In this document: one piece after another, positions 41,560 to 50,536 of the stretch | Position numbering within the stretch: position 1 is the first letter of the stretch | Layout: each line of letters starts with the position of its first letter | The notes under the pieces: generated by a model | What the model saw: only the letters and a program-made list of their open reading frames with translations | Database searches by the model: none | What the model was told of the DNA's origin: nothing | Program-made: the position numbers and the translations under genes | Source of the DNA: Chlorohelix sp037138995 | GTDB lineage: Bacteria > Chloroflexota > Chloroflexia > Chloroheliales > Chloroheliaceae | Length of the DNA stretch: 64,000 nucleotides | Assembly (NCBI RefSeq): GCF_037138995.1 | Contig: NZ_JBAXHI010000007.1 | Location: 62,001-126,000, forward strand | Direction: 5' to 3'

Positions 41560-44187
41560 TTATTCGTAACGCAACACTACCATTGGTTTTTCTTGCGCGG
41601 CGCCCCAAGCGGAGGCAATTGTCGCCGATACTGCCAGAACCAACGCTAAACCAATCATTCCAAAGGTAATGAAGGGTGAAATATCCAGCACTGCCGGGTT
41701 GTCTGCCGTACCAAACAATTGCACCACAAATATTGCAAGCGTGGTTGACAATATAATCCCAAATAACCCACCCAGAAAGCCCACGATGATACTTTCCAAG
41801 TTGATGATAGCTAAAACCCGATTGTTATCTGCGCCGATGCTTTTCATTACGCCCATCTCGGTTCGGCGATCTAGCACTGCTAACGCCACATTGTTAGCAA
41901 TTAGCACTGCTCCGGCAATCAAGCACAGAAACGCCAGCAATACCGGGAAAGCGGTAAAGTTATCCAGCAACTGATTAAATATATTGGTAATGAAGGATAA
42001 ATTGGTGACATTTGCGCCGGGGAAAGTAGTCTGAAAATACTTTTCTGCCTGGTCAACCTTCCCCTGCGAAATGGTAAGCGCGTACTGGAATTGGTGCGCT
42101 GGTAGCTGTCCCACTCGGTTATAAGTAGTTACGGCAGAGCCAATGTTAACCAAAAAGCTCTTATTTTCAAATATACCGGTAATCGTAAGGCTAAGTTCTT
42201 TGCCGCTGAAATCTTTATACACCAGTTTGTCACCGATTTTCAGGTTAAAGGCATCCTGAACTTGGTTAGAAATGGTTACTTCATCGTCTTTTTCATAGAG
42301 CTTGCCCTCTTTTAATTTAGCCAGTCCCAGTAAATCTTGGGTACTCATCCCGCCGATTAGTGACATATCGGGAACGCCGATATTGAAAGGATTACCCTGC
42401 TGCTGGTTTGAAGTCTCGTCAGCAGCATCCTTTTTAACCTTAGCGGCAATTAGCTCATCTGCGGAAGTGTTGCCCCCACTTGTCCATTGCACTTTTGCAT
42501 AGGTGAAAACAAGCTGTTTCTCCAGACCCGGAACTTGCTTATTCTCGATACTTTTTTGAATTGCTTGACTCTGATTATCGTTAGTTACCTGAACCTGAAG
42601 GCTATAGCCAAAGCTCTTTTCCAGCGTTGCTTTAATGGTATCTTTCAGGCTACCCGCTAATATCAGCACGAACGACATCGCGAAAATGCCGACCAACATA
42701 ACCAACACTGTAATTGCGCTCTTGGCACGATTACGGCTCAGGTTGCGCCTCGCCATTTTATAATTTAAGCCGAATGGCAAAGGGAGTTTGCCAACCACCC
42801 ACAATATGCCAGAAAATATCAGTATCAGAATGGCACAACTTACCAGCGTACCAAATGCCATCAGTACGCCTTGCAGCAGTTCTCCTTTGAGAATAACGCC
42901 TGCCATTAAGCCCATTACAACTGTCATCACCAGAATGATGCCAATAGTAGCCCAAATTGAAATGCGGGGTAGGGCGTTGGTTTTTTGTCTTAATACCTGA
43001 GCGGGTGGTATTTTGCTGGCAGAATAAGCGGGTAATAACCCGAATACAATTGCAGTAATGATGCCAACCAAAAAGCCCATAATTATCGGATTTAAGTAAA
43101 CCCTGTACTCCAATGAGCGGTTTACAAACCCTTCGGCTGCTCGGCTGGTTATTAACGCTAACAATTCACCCAGAATGATGCCAAAAAAGCTACCGATGAA
43201 ACCAAGAATCGCCGATTCAATTACAAAGATTTTTACGGTTTGTCCGGCTTCCATTCCAATGGCTTTTATTGTGGCAATTTCTGTGCTACGCCGCCCTACT
43301 ACCACCAGCATAGTATTTACCACACCCACGCTACCGATTAGCAAACTTATCAACCCGACATAGCTCAACAAGGTGCTTATGCCGTCCGATGCCTGTTTTA
43401 CCTGATCGTTTATTTCGGCGCTGGTAGTAGCTTTAAAGCGTGGTGAAAGCGCTTTGACCGCGTCACGCGCTTTGTTATCTGCTGCTTCATTGCTTGCAGT
43501 TTTCACAAATACAGTGTTGGGCATTACATTTTCTGGGCTAAAGAGCAATTTAGCAGTAGCATTGCTCAAATAATTGTAGCCAAGAAATTCTGCCTGATTG
43601 TCCGGGCTTTTTGCTTTACTATTTAGAATACCCACTACTTCGATTTCAGTGGTTAAATCCCCCGTAGCTTTAACCTTATCTCCTACTTTAGCATTGATGC
43701 TACTAGCCATTTTGCTGTTAATGACTATCTGAGCGGGTTTTAGTAAAACATCCTTTAAGGATTTACCGGCAGGAGCTTCCAAATCAACTTTACCATAATA
43801 AGGATATTTAGTAGGGTCAATAATAAACGAACTATAGAAACTACCAAATTCGCTACTTTTGCTCCCATCCGGTTTGAAAATGGTGATGCCTATACCGTTT
43901 CCAATCCAGTAGGTGTAATCAAGGATTGTGCCAGCTTGTTTGAGGGCATCAAATTTGGAAAGCTCTTCTGTGGAGAAAGTATTTTGGCGGTTAGTGACAA
44001 CCACATCTGCCCCAGCTTGCGCTTTCGCATCTCCAGAAATGGAGTCGCTGATGGCTTGCCCAGTAGTTTGAAGCGCTACGATAGCAGCCACACCCACTGC
44101 AATACACAAGATTGCAAAAAATGTGCGCTGTCCACCGCGCCAGATAGAACGCCAAGCATATTTGAAATAAAGGGTTAGTGTTTGCAT
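41560..44187 (-). CDS. ABC transporter permease with two FtsX domains (MacB-like)
   Basis: This 875-residue inner-membrane protein has an N-terminal helix with the SIWRGGQRTFFAI motif, a large periplasmic region, then an FtsX-type four-helix core (about residues 260-390), a second periplasmic region and a second FtsX core near the C-terminus. Such mechanotransmission permeases export lipids, peptides or drugs or handle lipoproteins. The ATG at 44187 follows AGGAAAGG. It is followed by its ATPase. Confidence 0.9.
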   Translation of the reverse strand: MQTLTLYFKYAWRSIWRGGQRTFFAILCIAVGVAAIVALQTTGQAISDSISGDAKAQAGADVVVTNRQNTFSTEELSKFDALKQAGTILDYTYWIGNGIGITIFKPDGSKSSEFGSFYSSFIIDPTKYPYYGKVDLEAPAGKSLKDVLLKPAQIVINSKMASSINAKVGDKVKATGDLTTEIEVVGILNSKAKSPDNQAEFLGYNYLSNATAKLLFSPENVMPNTVFVKTASNEAADNKARDAVKALSPRFKATTSAEINDQVKQASDGISTLLSYVGLISLLIGSVGVVNTMLVVVGRRSTEIATIKAIGMEAGQTVKIFVIESAILGFIGSFFGIILGELLALITSRAAEGFVNRSLEYRVYLNPIIMGFLVGIITAIVFGLLPAYSASKIPPAQVLRQKTNALPRISIWATIGIILVMTVVMGLMAGVILKGELLQGVLMAFGTLVSCAILILIFSGILWVVGKLPLPFGLNYKMARRNLSRNRAKSAITVLVMLVGIFAMSFVLILAGSLKDTIKATLEKSFGYSLQVQVTNDNQSQAIQKSIENKQVPGLEKQLVFTYAKVQWTSGGNTSADELIAAKVKKDAADETSNQQQGNPFNIGVPDMSLIGGMSTQDLLGLAKLKEGKLYEKDDEVTISNQVQDAFNLKIGDKLVYKDFSGKELSLTITGIFENKSFLVNIGSAVTTYNRVGQLPAHQFQYALTISQGKVDQAEKYFQTTFPGANVTNLSFITNIFNQLLDNFTAFPVLLAFLCLIAGAVLIANNVALAVLDRRTEMGVMKSIGADNNRVLAIINLESIIVGFLGGLFGIILSTTLAIFVVQLFGTADNPAVLDISPFITFGMIGLALVLAVSATIASAWGAAQEKPMVVLRYE

Positions 44188-44520
44188 TAATAGCCTTTCC
44201 TGTTTTCAAACCCAACGACATGACGATTAATTCTCCGGCTGAAGCATTTCATCATTGTACTATAAAAAAATTTATAGTTAACCCAATGTACTTTATAGTA
44301 TAAAACGCTCCTGCTAAAAATTATGCGACGAAAGACCAATTTCATGTTCATTTAACGCGCGTTCTTTGGTTTGACAAAAATACTCGGCAAATTGTTTCAG
44401 ATGTTCCCAAATGTAAGAGAGATTTTAGTTGACATAATTAAAATGCACATGCTTTTAAAATATAAAAGAGCAAGCATGTTATTAGCTTGCTCTCAAAGAA
44501 TCTTTAAAGAAGGTTGTACC
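44188..44520. other. Intergenic region with terminator and AT palindromes
   Basis: Holds the bioY terminator (44461-44493). Near 44256-44285, ACTATAAATTTTTTTATAGT forms an imperfect palindrome, a possible operator of the ABC exporter genes. No gene is seen. Confidence 0.4.
44461..44493 (-). terminator. Terminator of the cobT-bioY operon
   Basis: Perfect 9-bp stem AGAGCAAGC/GCTTGCTCT with a 9-base loop, followed on the minus strand by TTTATATTTTAAAAG. Confidence 0.85.
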
Positions 44521-45135
44521 TTAGCGTTTTTTTACAAGGAACCAAGCTGAAGGCAATACTACTGCTGCTAATACCATCTTTACAGCATCAGCCAGTAAAA
44601 ACGGTAAAATCGCGCGAGTAAAAGCAAGCTCAACCCCAAAGGTTAGGGAGTACCAAAAACCGCCCATCACCAGAATTATCAGGTTGCCTATCAGCATTGC
44701 CAGAAAAGAGGTGGTAAAGCGTTTATCCCAGCCTTTTTCAGCCAGCCAACCTATTATAAAAGCGGAAACAGCGAACCCGAAAAGATACCCCGCCGTAACG
44801 CCGGTTAGGGCAGAGAAGCCGGAATTACCGTTGGCAAAAAAGGGCAGACCCAACGCGCCTTCCGCCAAATATAACCCAACTGCGGCAAGCCCACGTTTGC
44901 TTCCAAGTATTGCCGCTGCCAGCACTACAATCATGTTTGAAGCCACAAACGGCACTTCACTGATAGGCGGTATATAGAAACGCACCTGTGCTGCTAAGGC
45001 TATCAACAGGCTGAAGCCTACTATTAGGCTCGCTTCTCTGACCCATACGAGCCGTCTTGAGGTGGGTATTAAATCTGAGAATGTTACAGGTCGGGCTGTA
45101 ACTAATTCATTCCCTTTGCTGTTAGGAACTTGCAT
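44521..45135 (-). CDS. bioY: BioY-family ECF transporter S component
   Basis: This 204-residue membrane protein has about six helices with the BioY-type segment VLAAAILGSKRGLAAVGLYLAEGALGLPFF and GVTAGYLFGFAVSAFIIGWLAEKGWD. BioY proteins import biotin as substrate-binding parts of ECF transporters, or alone. The gene starts 24 bases after cobT and has its own AAGGA site, so it belongs to the cobalamin-riboswitch operon. B12 control of a biotin importer would be odd, so it may instead carry a B12 precursor such as 5,6-dimethylbenzimidazole. No ECF energising components are in the window. Confidence 0.78.
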   Translation of the reverse strand: MQVPNSKGNELVTARPVTFSDLIPTSRRLVWVREASLIVGFSLLIALAAQVRFYIPPISEVPFVASNMIVVLAAAILGSKRGLAAVGLYLAEGALGLPFFANGNSGFSALTGVTAGYLFGFAVSAFIIGWLAEKGWDKRFTTSFLAMLIGNLIILVMGGFWYSLTFGVELAFTRAILPFLLADAVKMVLAAVVLPSAWFLVKKR

Positions 45136-45159
45136 TTTGTGGTTTCCTTCACTTAGTTG

Positions 45160-46251
45160 TTATTGAGTGATTTCCAACTTACTTTCAGACTCTGAGACAC
45201 CTGCTTCATCAAAGGTAGCCATTTCCTCCAGTGTTCTTGTGGCAGCTTCAATCACGCTCATGGCAATTGCCGCCCCAGTACCTTCACCCAAACGCAGGTT
45301 AAGATTTAACAAGGGGCTTAACTCCATATGTTCCAGCATTGCCCGGTGACCAATTTCAACCGAGTTATGAGCAGAAATTAGATAGCTACTTACCGGTGGA
45401 TACCATTCGGTAGCAATCAAGGCGGCAGCGGTACTAATAAAACCGTCTATAACTACAGGTATTTGTGCCGCTGCTGCCCCAAATATCAATCCGGTCAAAC
45501 CGGCTATTTCAAACCCACCCACTTTTGCTAAAACATCCAGTGGGTCGGATTTATCGGGTCTATTGGTTTCAATAGAGCGTTCGATCACACCTATTTTACG
45601 CGATAAACCGGAATCATCCAAACCGGTACCGCGTCCTGTAACCATGCCTACGGGAAGTCCGGTAAACGTAGCTACAATGGCGCTGCTTGGTGTTGTATTA
45701 CCGATACCCATATCGCCGGTTCCAACCACATCAAGCCCTTTCTCCGCTTCTTGACGGGCTATTTCAATTCCGGCAAGTACCGCTTTTAAGGCTTCGAGCC
45801 TAGTCATAGCCTGACCAGTCATCATATTACGAGTGCCATAGCCAATTTTTCGATTTAATAAGCCGGGATGCTCCGGTAAATCGGTGGCTACCCCTAAATC
45901 TGCTACTACTACTCTCGCCCCAACCTGACGCGCCAGCACATTAATCGCAGCGCCGCCCCGTAGGAAATTAAACACCATTTGAGGGGTGACTTCAGAAGGA
46001 TACGCGCTTACGCCTTCACTTACCACGCCATGGTCGCCAGCCATTAATACAATGCACTTCCTATCAACTTTGGGGTGCGGGTTTCCGGTGATACCGGCGA
46101 GTTTTACAGTAATTTCTTCGAGTCTTCCAAGACTGCCGGAGGGTTTGGTTAGGCGTTCTTGTCTAGCGCGTACTGCCGCCATTGCCTCTTTATCCATAGG
46201 CTTAATAGCGGCTAAAGTTGCTTCAATTTCCCGTTTCAAGCTCTCTTCCAT
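45160..46251 (-). CDS. cobT: Nicotinate-nucleotide--dimethylbenzimidazole phosphoribosyltransferase
   Basis: This 363-residue cytoplasmic enzyme makes alpha-ribazole phosphate, the lower-ligand precursor of cobalamin, from dimethylbenzimidazole and NaMN. It has TKPSGSLGRLE, MAGDHGVVSEGVSAYPSEVT, GTGDMGIGNTTPSSAI and the catalytic-glutamate block LRLGEGTGAA. The ATG at 46251 follows AGAGG. It is preceded by a cobalamin riboswitch about 220 bases upstream and followed by bioY, so the pair is expected to be shut off by cobalamin. Confidence 0.95.
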   Translation of the reverse strand: MEESLKREIEATLAAIKPMDKEAMAAVRARQERLTKPSGSLGRLEEITVKLAGITGNPHPKVDRKCIVLMAGDHGVVSEGVSAYPSEVTPQMVFNFLRGGAAINVLARQVGARVVVADLGVATDLPEHPGLLNRKIGYGTRNMMTGQAMTRLEALKAVLAGIEIARQEAEKGLDVVGTGDMGIGNTTPSSAIVATFTGLPVGMVTGRGTGLDDSGLSRKIGVIERSIETNRPDKSDPLDVLAKVGGFEIAGLTGLIFGAAAAQIPVVIDGFISTAAALIATEWYPPVSSYLISAHNSVEIGHRAMLEHMELSPLLNLNLRLGEGTGAAIAMSVIEAATRTLEEMATFDEAGVSESESKLEITQ

Positions 46252-46712
46252 TGTTCAGTTTCCTCTCATTTCAGGTATGCTATCATAAATTATTGATACC
46301 TTACAAGAGGAGTACGAGAGTAGGAAATGCTTAAAGCACAATCCAAAATCAACAACAAATCATCCCCTTGTATTTTAAAGTGGGTGGAAGTATTGCTATA
46401 AAATTCTGAGGTGGGGATTGAGCTAATTTGAGCCAATTTCTTACTGACGTGCCCTTTCTCGCGAAGGTCAACACGGTCTCTTGAGGGCAGGCGTTCTGGC
46501 TTGAGGCAATTAATACCTCTTACAGCAGCGGGACTGCGTCGGAGTTGCACCGATCTTTCCCTGTGTACTCTTTGCTAATATCGAATAAATTAGCGCAAAA
46601 AGAGTCCCTCAATCTATTTTTTTAATATAATCAGGTTAAGTCTAACAGTATATCCAAAAATAGTAAGTAATTTGCACTACCATATCAGTGTAGTTGCAGG
46701 AAAAGATGGAAA
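46252..46712 (-). other. cobT leader region
   Basis: Contains the riboswitch at 46475-46580. The stretch 46252-46474 probably holds the expression platform, but I see no T-run terminator hairpin there, suggesting translational or Rho-dependent control. The rest to 46712 is AT-rich with no gene seen. Confidence 0.5.
46475..46580 (-). ncRNA. Cobalamin (B12) riboswitch
   Basis: On the minus strand the conserved parts occur in order: GGGAA (46562-46558), GGTGCAACTCCGACGCAGTC followed by CCGC (46551-46528), GCTGCTGTAAG, and the B12 box variant GCCAGAACGCCTGCC (46500-46486). It lies upstream of cobT-bioY and would repress them when cobalamin is abundant. Exact ends and the expression platform are not resolved; a 220-base leader separates it from cobT. 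Confidence 0.9.
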
Positions 46713-47741
46713 TTAAGGCTTTGGCAATCTCACTGTGGTGGAACCACCCACAAACTTGGTACATTTTTTATTATTTGAACGGTGCAAATCTAGGCGAGTT
46801 CGTCCAACACTTCTAATCCAGCGTCCGGCAGGTACACAGTCTGCATATGGTATCTTTAGATATTGCCCAAGACACCATAAGGCATTATTATCACTCACGT
46901 CATTACTTACTTCATTGGTGGATTCTAAATGAGTAAGAAATTTTGTGATAAAATCTTCAAGCGTTTTTCCTGTTTCCCCCTGATATGCTTGCGCTTGTAA
47001 TGTGTGCAAGTATTCATTAGGAGAACAACCTACTTCTAATTGTTTTCTGCCTCCTATTGTCTTTCCTAGACCTTGTTGCGGCATAATGGGGGAACTTTCA
47101 ACTAATCCCACAGACCAACCTGCAACCGCGCAAATCTGCCCATTATTTACTACTTCTAATTTGGTCAGTCCCTTATGGGTGCTTGAATAGGCTTGCGGAA
47201 AATATACAAGTTCGTCTGTGTCTAGAGCTTGTTTTAAGGTTTCCCATACCCACACATGTTTTTCTTTATTGACGCGAACAGCTACTAAAGGGTCAGATGG
47301 AGAAAGTCTGGTTTGATAAATTTCCCTCGCATGTTTAAGAATAGCTGCTTTTAGTCGGTCAATAAGAAGGGCTGTTGGCATTGCTAGGGGTGTTAATTCT
47401 AAATTATCAAACCCTTGTGGAACTTTTCTGGATACAAGTTCTCTATTTTGAGCAAATAGTTCTATAACCTGCTCTTGGGTTGGAATGGGATACTCTTTTC
47501 CATCAATTCCAAGCGCCCCAAGATTTTGGGAATTTGGAAGAAGCGTGAGAATACCGGAGCGGTTTAAGGCGTTAACACAACGGACATATTCCCTTTCAAC
47601 AGGAAATAATTGCTCTGATGGAGGGGAGCTTTTCATGTGCGATGTGTCTATAGATTGCTTTACCATACCCCATATTACCATTTTTTTGTCTAGTACAGAA
47701 AATTCTAAATAAAGCGCAAGAATAAGCTGTGGCTGCGACAT
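46713..47741 (-). CDS. Hypothetical protein, 342 aa
   Basis: I do not recognise this protein. It is soluble, with no signal peptide or membrane segment. It contains VVAV-type strands (DPLVAVRVNKEKHVWVWETL) and AGWSVGLVESSPIMPQQGLG, and a basic C-terminus (RSVGRTRLDLHRSNNKKC). The first ATG at 47741 has no good ribosome site; ATGs at codons 21 and 26 are alternatives. It is monocistronic, with strong terminators nearby, and has a slightly foreign feel because of its unusual composition. Confidence 0.45.
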   Translation of the reverse strand: MSQPQLILALYLEFSVLDKKMVIWGMVKQSIDTSHMKSSPPSEQLFPVEREYVRCVNALNRSGILTLLPNSQNLGALGIDGKEYPIPTQEQVIELFAQNRELVSRKVPQGFDNLELTPLAMPTALLIDRLKAAILKHAREIYQTRLSPSDPLVAVRVNKEKHVWVWETLKQALDTDELVYFPQAYSSTHKGLTKLEVVNNGQICAVAGWSVGLVESSPIMPQQGLGKTIGGRKQLEVGCSPNEYLHTLQAQAYQGETGKTLEDFITKFLTHLESTNEVSNDVSDNNALWCLGQYLKIPYADCVPAGRWIRSVGRTRLDLHRSNNKKCTKFVGGSTTVRLPKP

Positions 47742-47753
47742 CGAAAGTGGGCA

Positions 47754-47781
47754 AAAAAAAACGGCAGGAATACGCCTGCCG
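47754..47781 (-). terminator. Terminator after the small trypco2-like gene
   Basis: Perfect 7-bp stem CGGCAGG/CCTGCCG with a 6-base loop, followed on the minus strand by about nine T residues. Confidence 0.92.
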
Positions 47782-47792
47782 CCATCGAATTA

Positions 47793-48107
47793 TTACTTAG
47801 GGGTTACTTTGCTTTTCAGTTTTAGCTTCATTGCACGGCTACCCGGAGTTTCATTGCCTATATCAAAGGTAGCGCCAATCTTGCCATCTTTATCGGCGAA
47901 TGTCACTACTCCGGCAATTTCAATTTCCACTTCGGTTTCGCCGCTTACTCCTGCGCCAACTTGCTCCAATACACTGCTGACAAGCTCGGCGAGACTAATT
48001 TCAGGATGCGTTTCTTCCTTTTCAGTTTCGGCTTGTCGCATTATTCCGACACCGCCTTTTTTCTTTTCTTCCGGTTTGCCGGTTAAAACTGCAATTTGAA
48101 TGCCCAT
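47793..48107 (-). CDS. Small protein resembling the trypsin-co-occurring (trypco2) domain
   Basis: This 104-residue protein has a charged N-terminus, then LAELVSSVLEQV and three short beta strands (EVEIEIAGVVTFA, KIGATFDIGNETP, MKLKLKSKVTP). That helix-plus-strands layout, ending in a KL.L...P strand, resembles trypco2 domains seen near trypsin-like peptidases and conflict systems. The match is judged by eye and weak. The ATG at 48107 follows AAGGAGC at slightly long spacing. It sits 116 bases downstream of the mutase gene, perhaps cotranscribed, and ends at a strong terminator. Confidence 0.45.
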   Translation of the reverse strand: MGIQIAVLTGKPEEKKKGGVGIMRQAETEKEETHPEISLAELVSSVLEQVGAGVSGETEVEIEIAGVVTFADKDGKIGATFDIGNETPGSRAMKLKLKSKVTPK

Positions 48108-48223
48108 CGTAATTTATCGCTCCTTTTTAACTATAATTCGTGCTATATTAAAGCCCGGTGTCCGCCATTATAGCATAGGCTGAATTTAACCGGGCTACTC
48201 ATTGTGTTAGAGTCGTATAAGAT

Positions 48224-49885
48224 TTAGGAAGGGTGATACACCCCGAATACTCCGCGCAAAGTATTGCAAATCTCACCAAGTGTTATTAGGTTTTCAACGC
48301 AATCAATTATATAAGGCATCAGGTTATCGGTACCTTCCGCCGCAGTTTTCAAGGCTTCCAACTTGGCTGTAGCAACCTCACTATTACGGCGGGCTTTTAG
48401 CGCATTCAGGCGTGCAATTTGCTCATCACGTAGAGCCGGATTTAACTTCAAGCGATCCACTGTGGCGGTTTCATCAATCGCAAATTTGTTAACGCCCACA
48501 ATTATACGTTGTCCGGTTTCTACTTCTTCCTGCCACCGATAGGCTGCATCCTCTATTTCGTGATGGAAGAAGCCCCGATCTAGTGCCTTGAGAGTACCGC
48601 CCATCTCATCAATTTTATCGAGATATTCCTGAGCTTTTTGCTCAATTTCGTCCGTAAGCGCCTCAACCATATAGCTACCCGCCAACGGGTCAATCGTGTC
48701 GGCAACGCCACTTTCATAAGCCAGAATTTGCTGAGTGCGTAGGGCTATACGAACTGCTTTTTCGGTAGGTAGCGCCAACGCCTCATCCATACTGTTGGTG
48801 TGTAGGGATTGAGTTCCACCGAGTACAGATGCCAATGCTTGAAGCGTAACCCGTACAATATTGTTTTCAGGTTGTTGTGCGGTTAGCATAGAACCGGCAG
48901 TTTGGGTGTGGAAACGAAGCATCCAACTCTGAGGGTTCTGTGCCTTGAAGCGGTTACGCATAATTTTCGCCCATAGCCGCCGGGCAGCGCGAAATTTAGC
49001 TACTTCTTCAAAAAATTCGTTATGGGCGTTGAAGAAGAAGCTAAGGCGTGAAGCAAATTTATCAACATCCTGCCCGCTGGCAATCGCCGCTTCCACATAG
49101 GCAATGCCATTAGCAATGGTAAAAGCTACTTCCTGTACAGCGGTGCTTCCGGCTTCACGAATATGATAACCGCTGATACTGATGGTATTCCAGTTCGGTA
49201 CTTCGTTGGTGCAGAAGGCAATCATATCGGTAATCAGGCGCATGCTTGGGCGAGATGGATAGATATAAGTGCCGCGTGCCACGTACTCTTTGAGGATGTC
49301 GTTTTGGACTGTGCCGCCAATTTTATTAAGCGGTACTCCGTTCTTTTTGGCTACGGCGATATAGAGCGCCAACAACACCGATGCGGTAGAGTTAATGGTC
49401 ATTGAGGTGGTAATTTTGTCGAGCGGCAAGCCGTTTAGCAAAACTTCCATATCATCCAGTGAGCAGATACTCACCCCGACTTTTCCCACTTCACCGTCCG
49501 ACATTGGGTGGTCCGCATCGTAGCCCATTTGGGTAGGCAAATCAAACGCTACTGAGAGACCAGTTTGCCCCTGACCTAACAGGTAATGATAACGTTTGTT
49601 GGATTCTTCCGCGCTTCCGAACCCGGCGTACTGGCGCATTGTCCAGAACCTGCCGCGATACATGGTTGGTTGCACTCCACGAGTGAAAGGATATTGCCCC
49701 GGATAACCTAGTTCTTTCTCGTAATCCTGCTTTTGCAGGTCTTCAGAAGTATAAAGTCGTTTTAAGGCTAAGCCACTGTTAGTCTGGAAATTTCCTTTGC
49801 GTTCGGGAGATTTCTTCAAGACCGGTTTTACCGCTTGTTCTTCCCATTGTTCTTTTTTACTGGTAATTTCGTTAGAGGCGGACAT
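48224..49885 (-). CDS. mcmA1: Methylmalonyl-CoA mutase, catalytic (large) subunit
   Basis: This 553-residue enzyme part would interconvert methylmalonyl-CoA and succinyl-CoA using adenosylcobalamin. It has the TIM-barrel blocks TMRQYAGFGSAEESNKRYHY, GQTGLSVAFDLPTQMGYDAD, TVQNDILKEYVARGTYIYP, SGYHIREAGSTAVQE and QQPENNIVRVTLQALASVLG. Its short length means that the B12-binding domain is a separate gene elsewhere. The ATG at 49885 follows AGGAG 7 bases upstream. It is downstream of the carboxyl-carrier and biotin-carboxylase genes, which fits propionyl-CoA to succinyl-CoA conversion. Confidence 0.93.
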   Translation of the reverse strand: MSASNEITSKKEQWEEQAVKPVLKKSPERKGNFQTNSGLALKRLYTSEDLQKQDYEKELGYPGQYPFTRGVQPTMYRGRFWTMRQYAGFGSAEESNKRYHYLLGQGQTGLSVAFDLPTQMGYDADHPMSDGEVGKVGVSICSLDDMEVLLNGLPLDKITTSMTINSTASVLLALYIAVAKKNGVPLNKIGGTVQNDILKEYVARGTYIYPSRPSMRLITDMIAFCTNEVPNWNTISISGYHIREAGSTAVQEVAFTIANGIAYVEAAIASGQDVDKFASRLSFFFNAHNEFFEEVAKFRAARRLWAKIMRNRFKAQNPQSWMLRFHTQTAGSMLTAQQPENNIVRVTLQALASVLGGTQSLHTNSMDEALALPTEKAVRIALRTQQILAYESGVADTIDPLAGSYMVEALTDEIEQKAQEYLDKIDEMGGTLKALDRGFFHHEIEDAAYRWQEEVETGQRIIVGVNKFAIDETATVDRLKLNPALRDEQIARLNALKARRNSEVATAKLEALKTAAEGTDNLMPYIIDCVENLITLGEICNTLRGVFGVYHPS

Positions 49886-49981
49886 CTGTATGCTCCTACC
49901 AAGGTTAACTTTTGACCCAGCCTATTTATCGAAAAAATGCAGGTGTTAGCCCTGCGGAGTCAATAAGTTTCTTAAAAATAG

Positions 49982-50497
49982 TTATTCTAGGATAAGCAGG
50001 GCTTTGTTTTGTTCGACAGTCTGCCCTGCGCTAACTAGAATTTCTTTGATAACGCCTTGACGAGGCGCTTTCAATTCATTTTCCATTTTCATGGCTTCAA
50101 GCACTATTAATCGTTGTCCTTGTTCCACCTGGTCTCCCGGTTTTACACCTACTATAGTAACTAGACCGGGCATTGGCGCTTTAATTTTGATTTCACCTGA
50201 TTCTATTGCTGATGCTTGCGTCAGGCTTGCGAAACGATGCTGACGCTCGGTCTCAACGCTTATAGAATAAGGCTGCCCATCTATTGATACTTGATAATCC
50301 GTACCTTCGCGGGTGTTCATATAAACTACGTGCGATTTATTATCTACCAGCATCGAATAGTGTTTGTTTCCAATTACACGGGTAAAATCAACCGCCCACT
50401 CTCGCCCATCCGGTAATTTTACAGTAGTATTCCCGGTGGAGTCGGTAATTACTTCAAGCCTGAATTCCTGATCGCCTGCTTTGCAATAATATATCAT
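49982..50497 (-). CDS. accB: Biotin carboxyl carrier protein
   Basis: This 171-residue protein carries the biotinyl domain at its C-terminus, with EAMKMENEL at about residue 134 and the biotinylated lysine near residue 137. The N-terminal 90 residues form an extra domain seen in acyl-CoA carboxylase carriers. The ATG at 50497 follows AGGAAA. It lies 39 bases after the biotin carboxylase gene and 96 before the mutase gene. Confidence 0.92.
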   Translation of the reverse strand: MIYYCKAGDQEFRLEVITDSTGNTTVKLPDGREWAVDFTRVIGNKHYSMLVDNKSHVVYMNTREGTDYQVSIDGQPYSISVETERQHRFASLTQASAIESGEIKIKAPMPGLVTIVGVKPGDQVEQGQRLIVLEAMKMENELKAPRQGVIKEILVSAGQTVEQNKALLILE

Positions 50498-50536
50498 ATG
50501 CTTTTTCCTGACTAGAAGTTCAAATACCGCTTATAG

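Noticed and set aside
46290..46550. Minus-strand frame of 86 codons upstream of cobT
   Set aside because: It overlaps the conserved parts of the cobalamin riboswitch.
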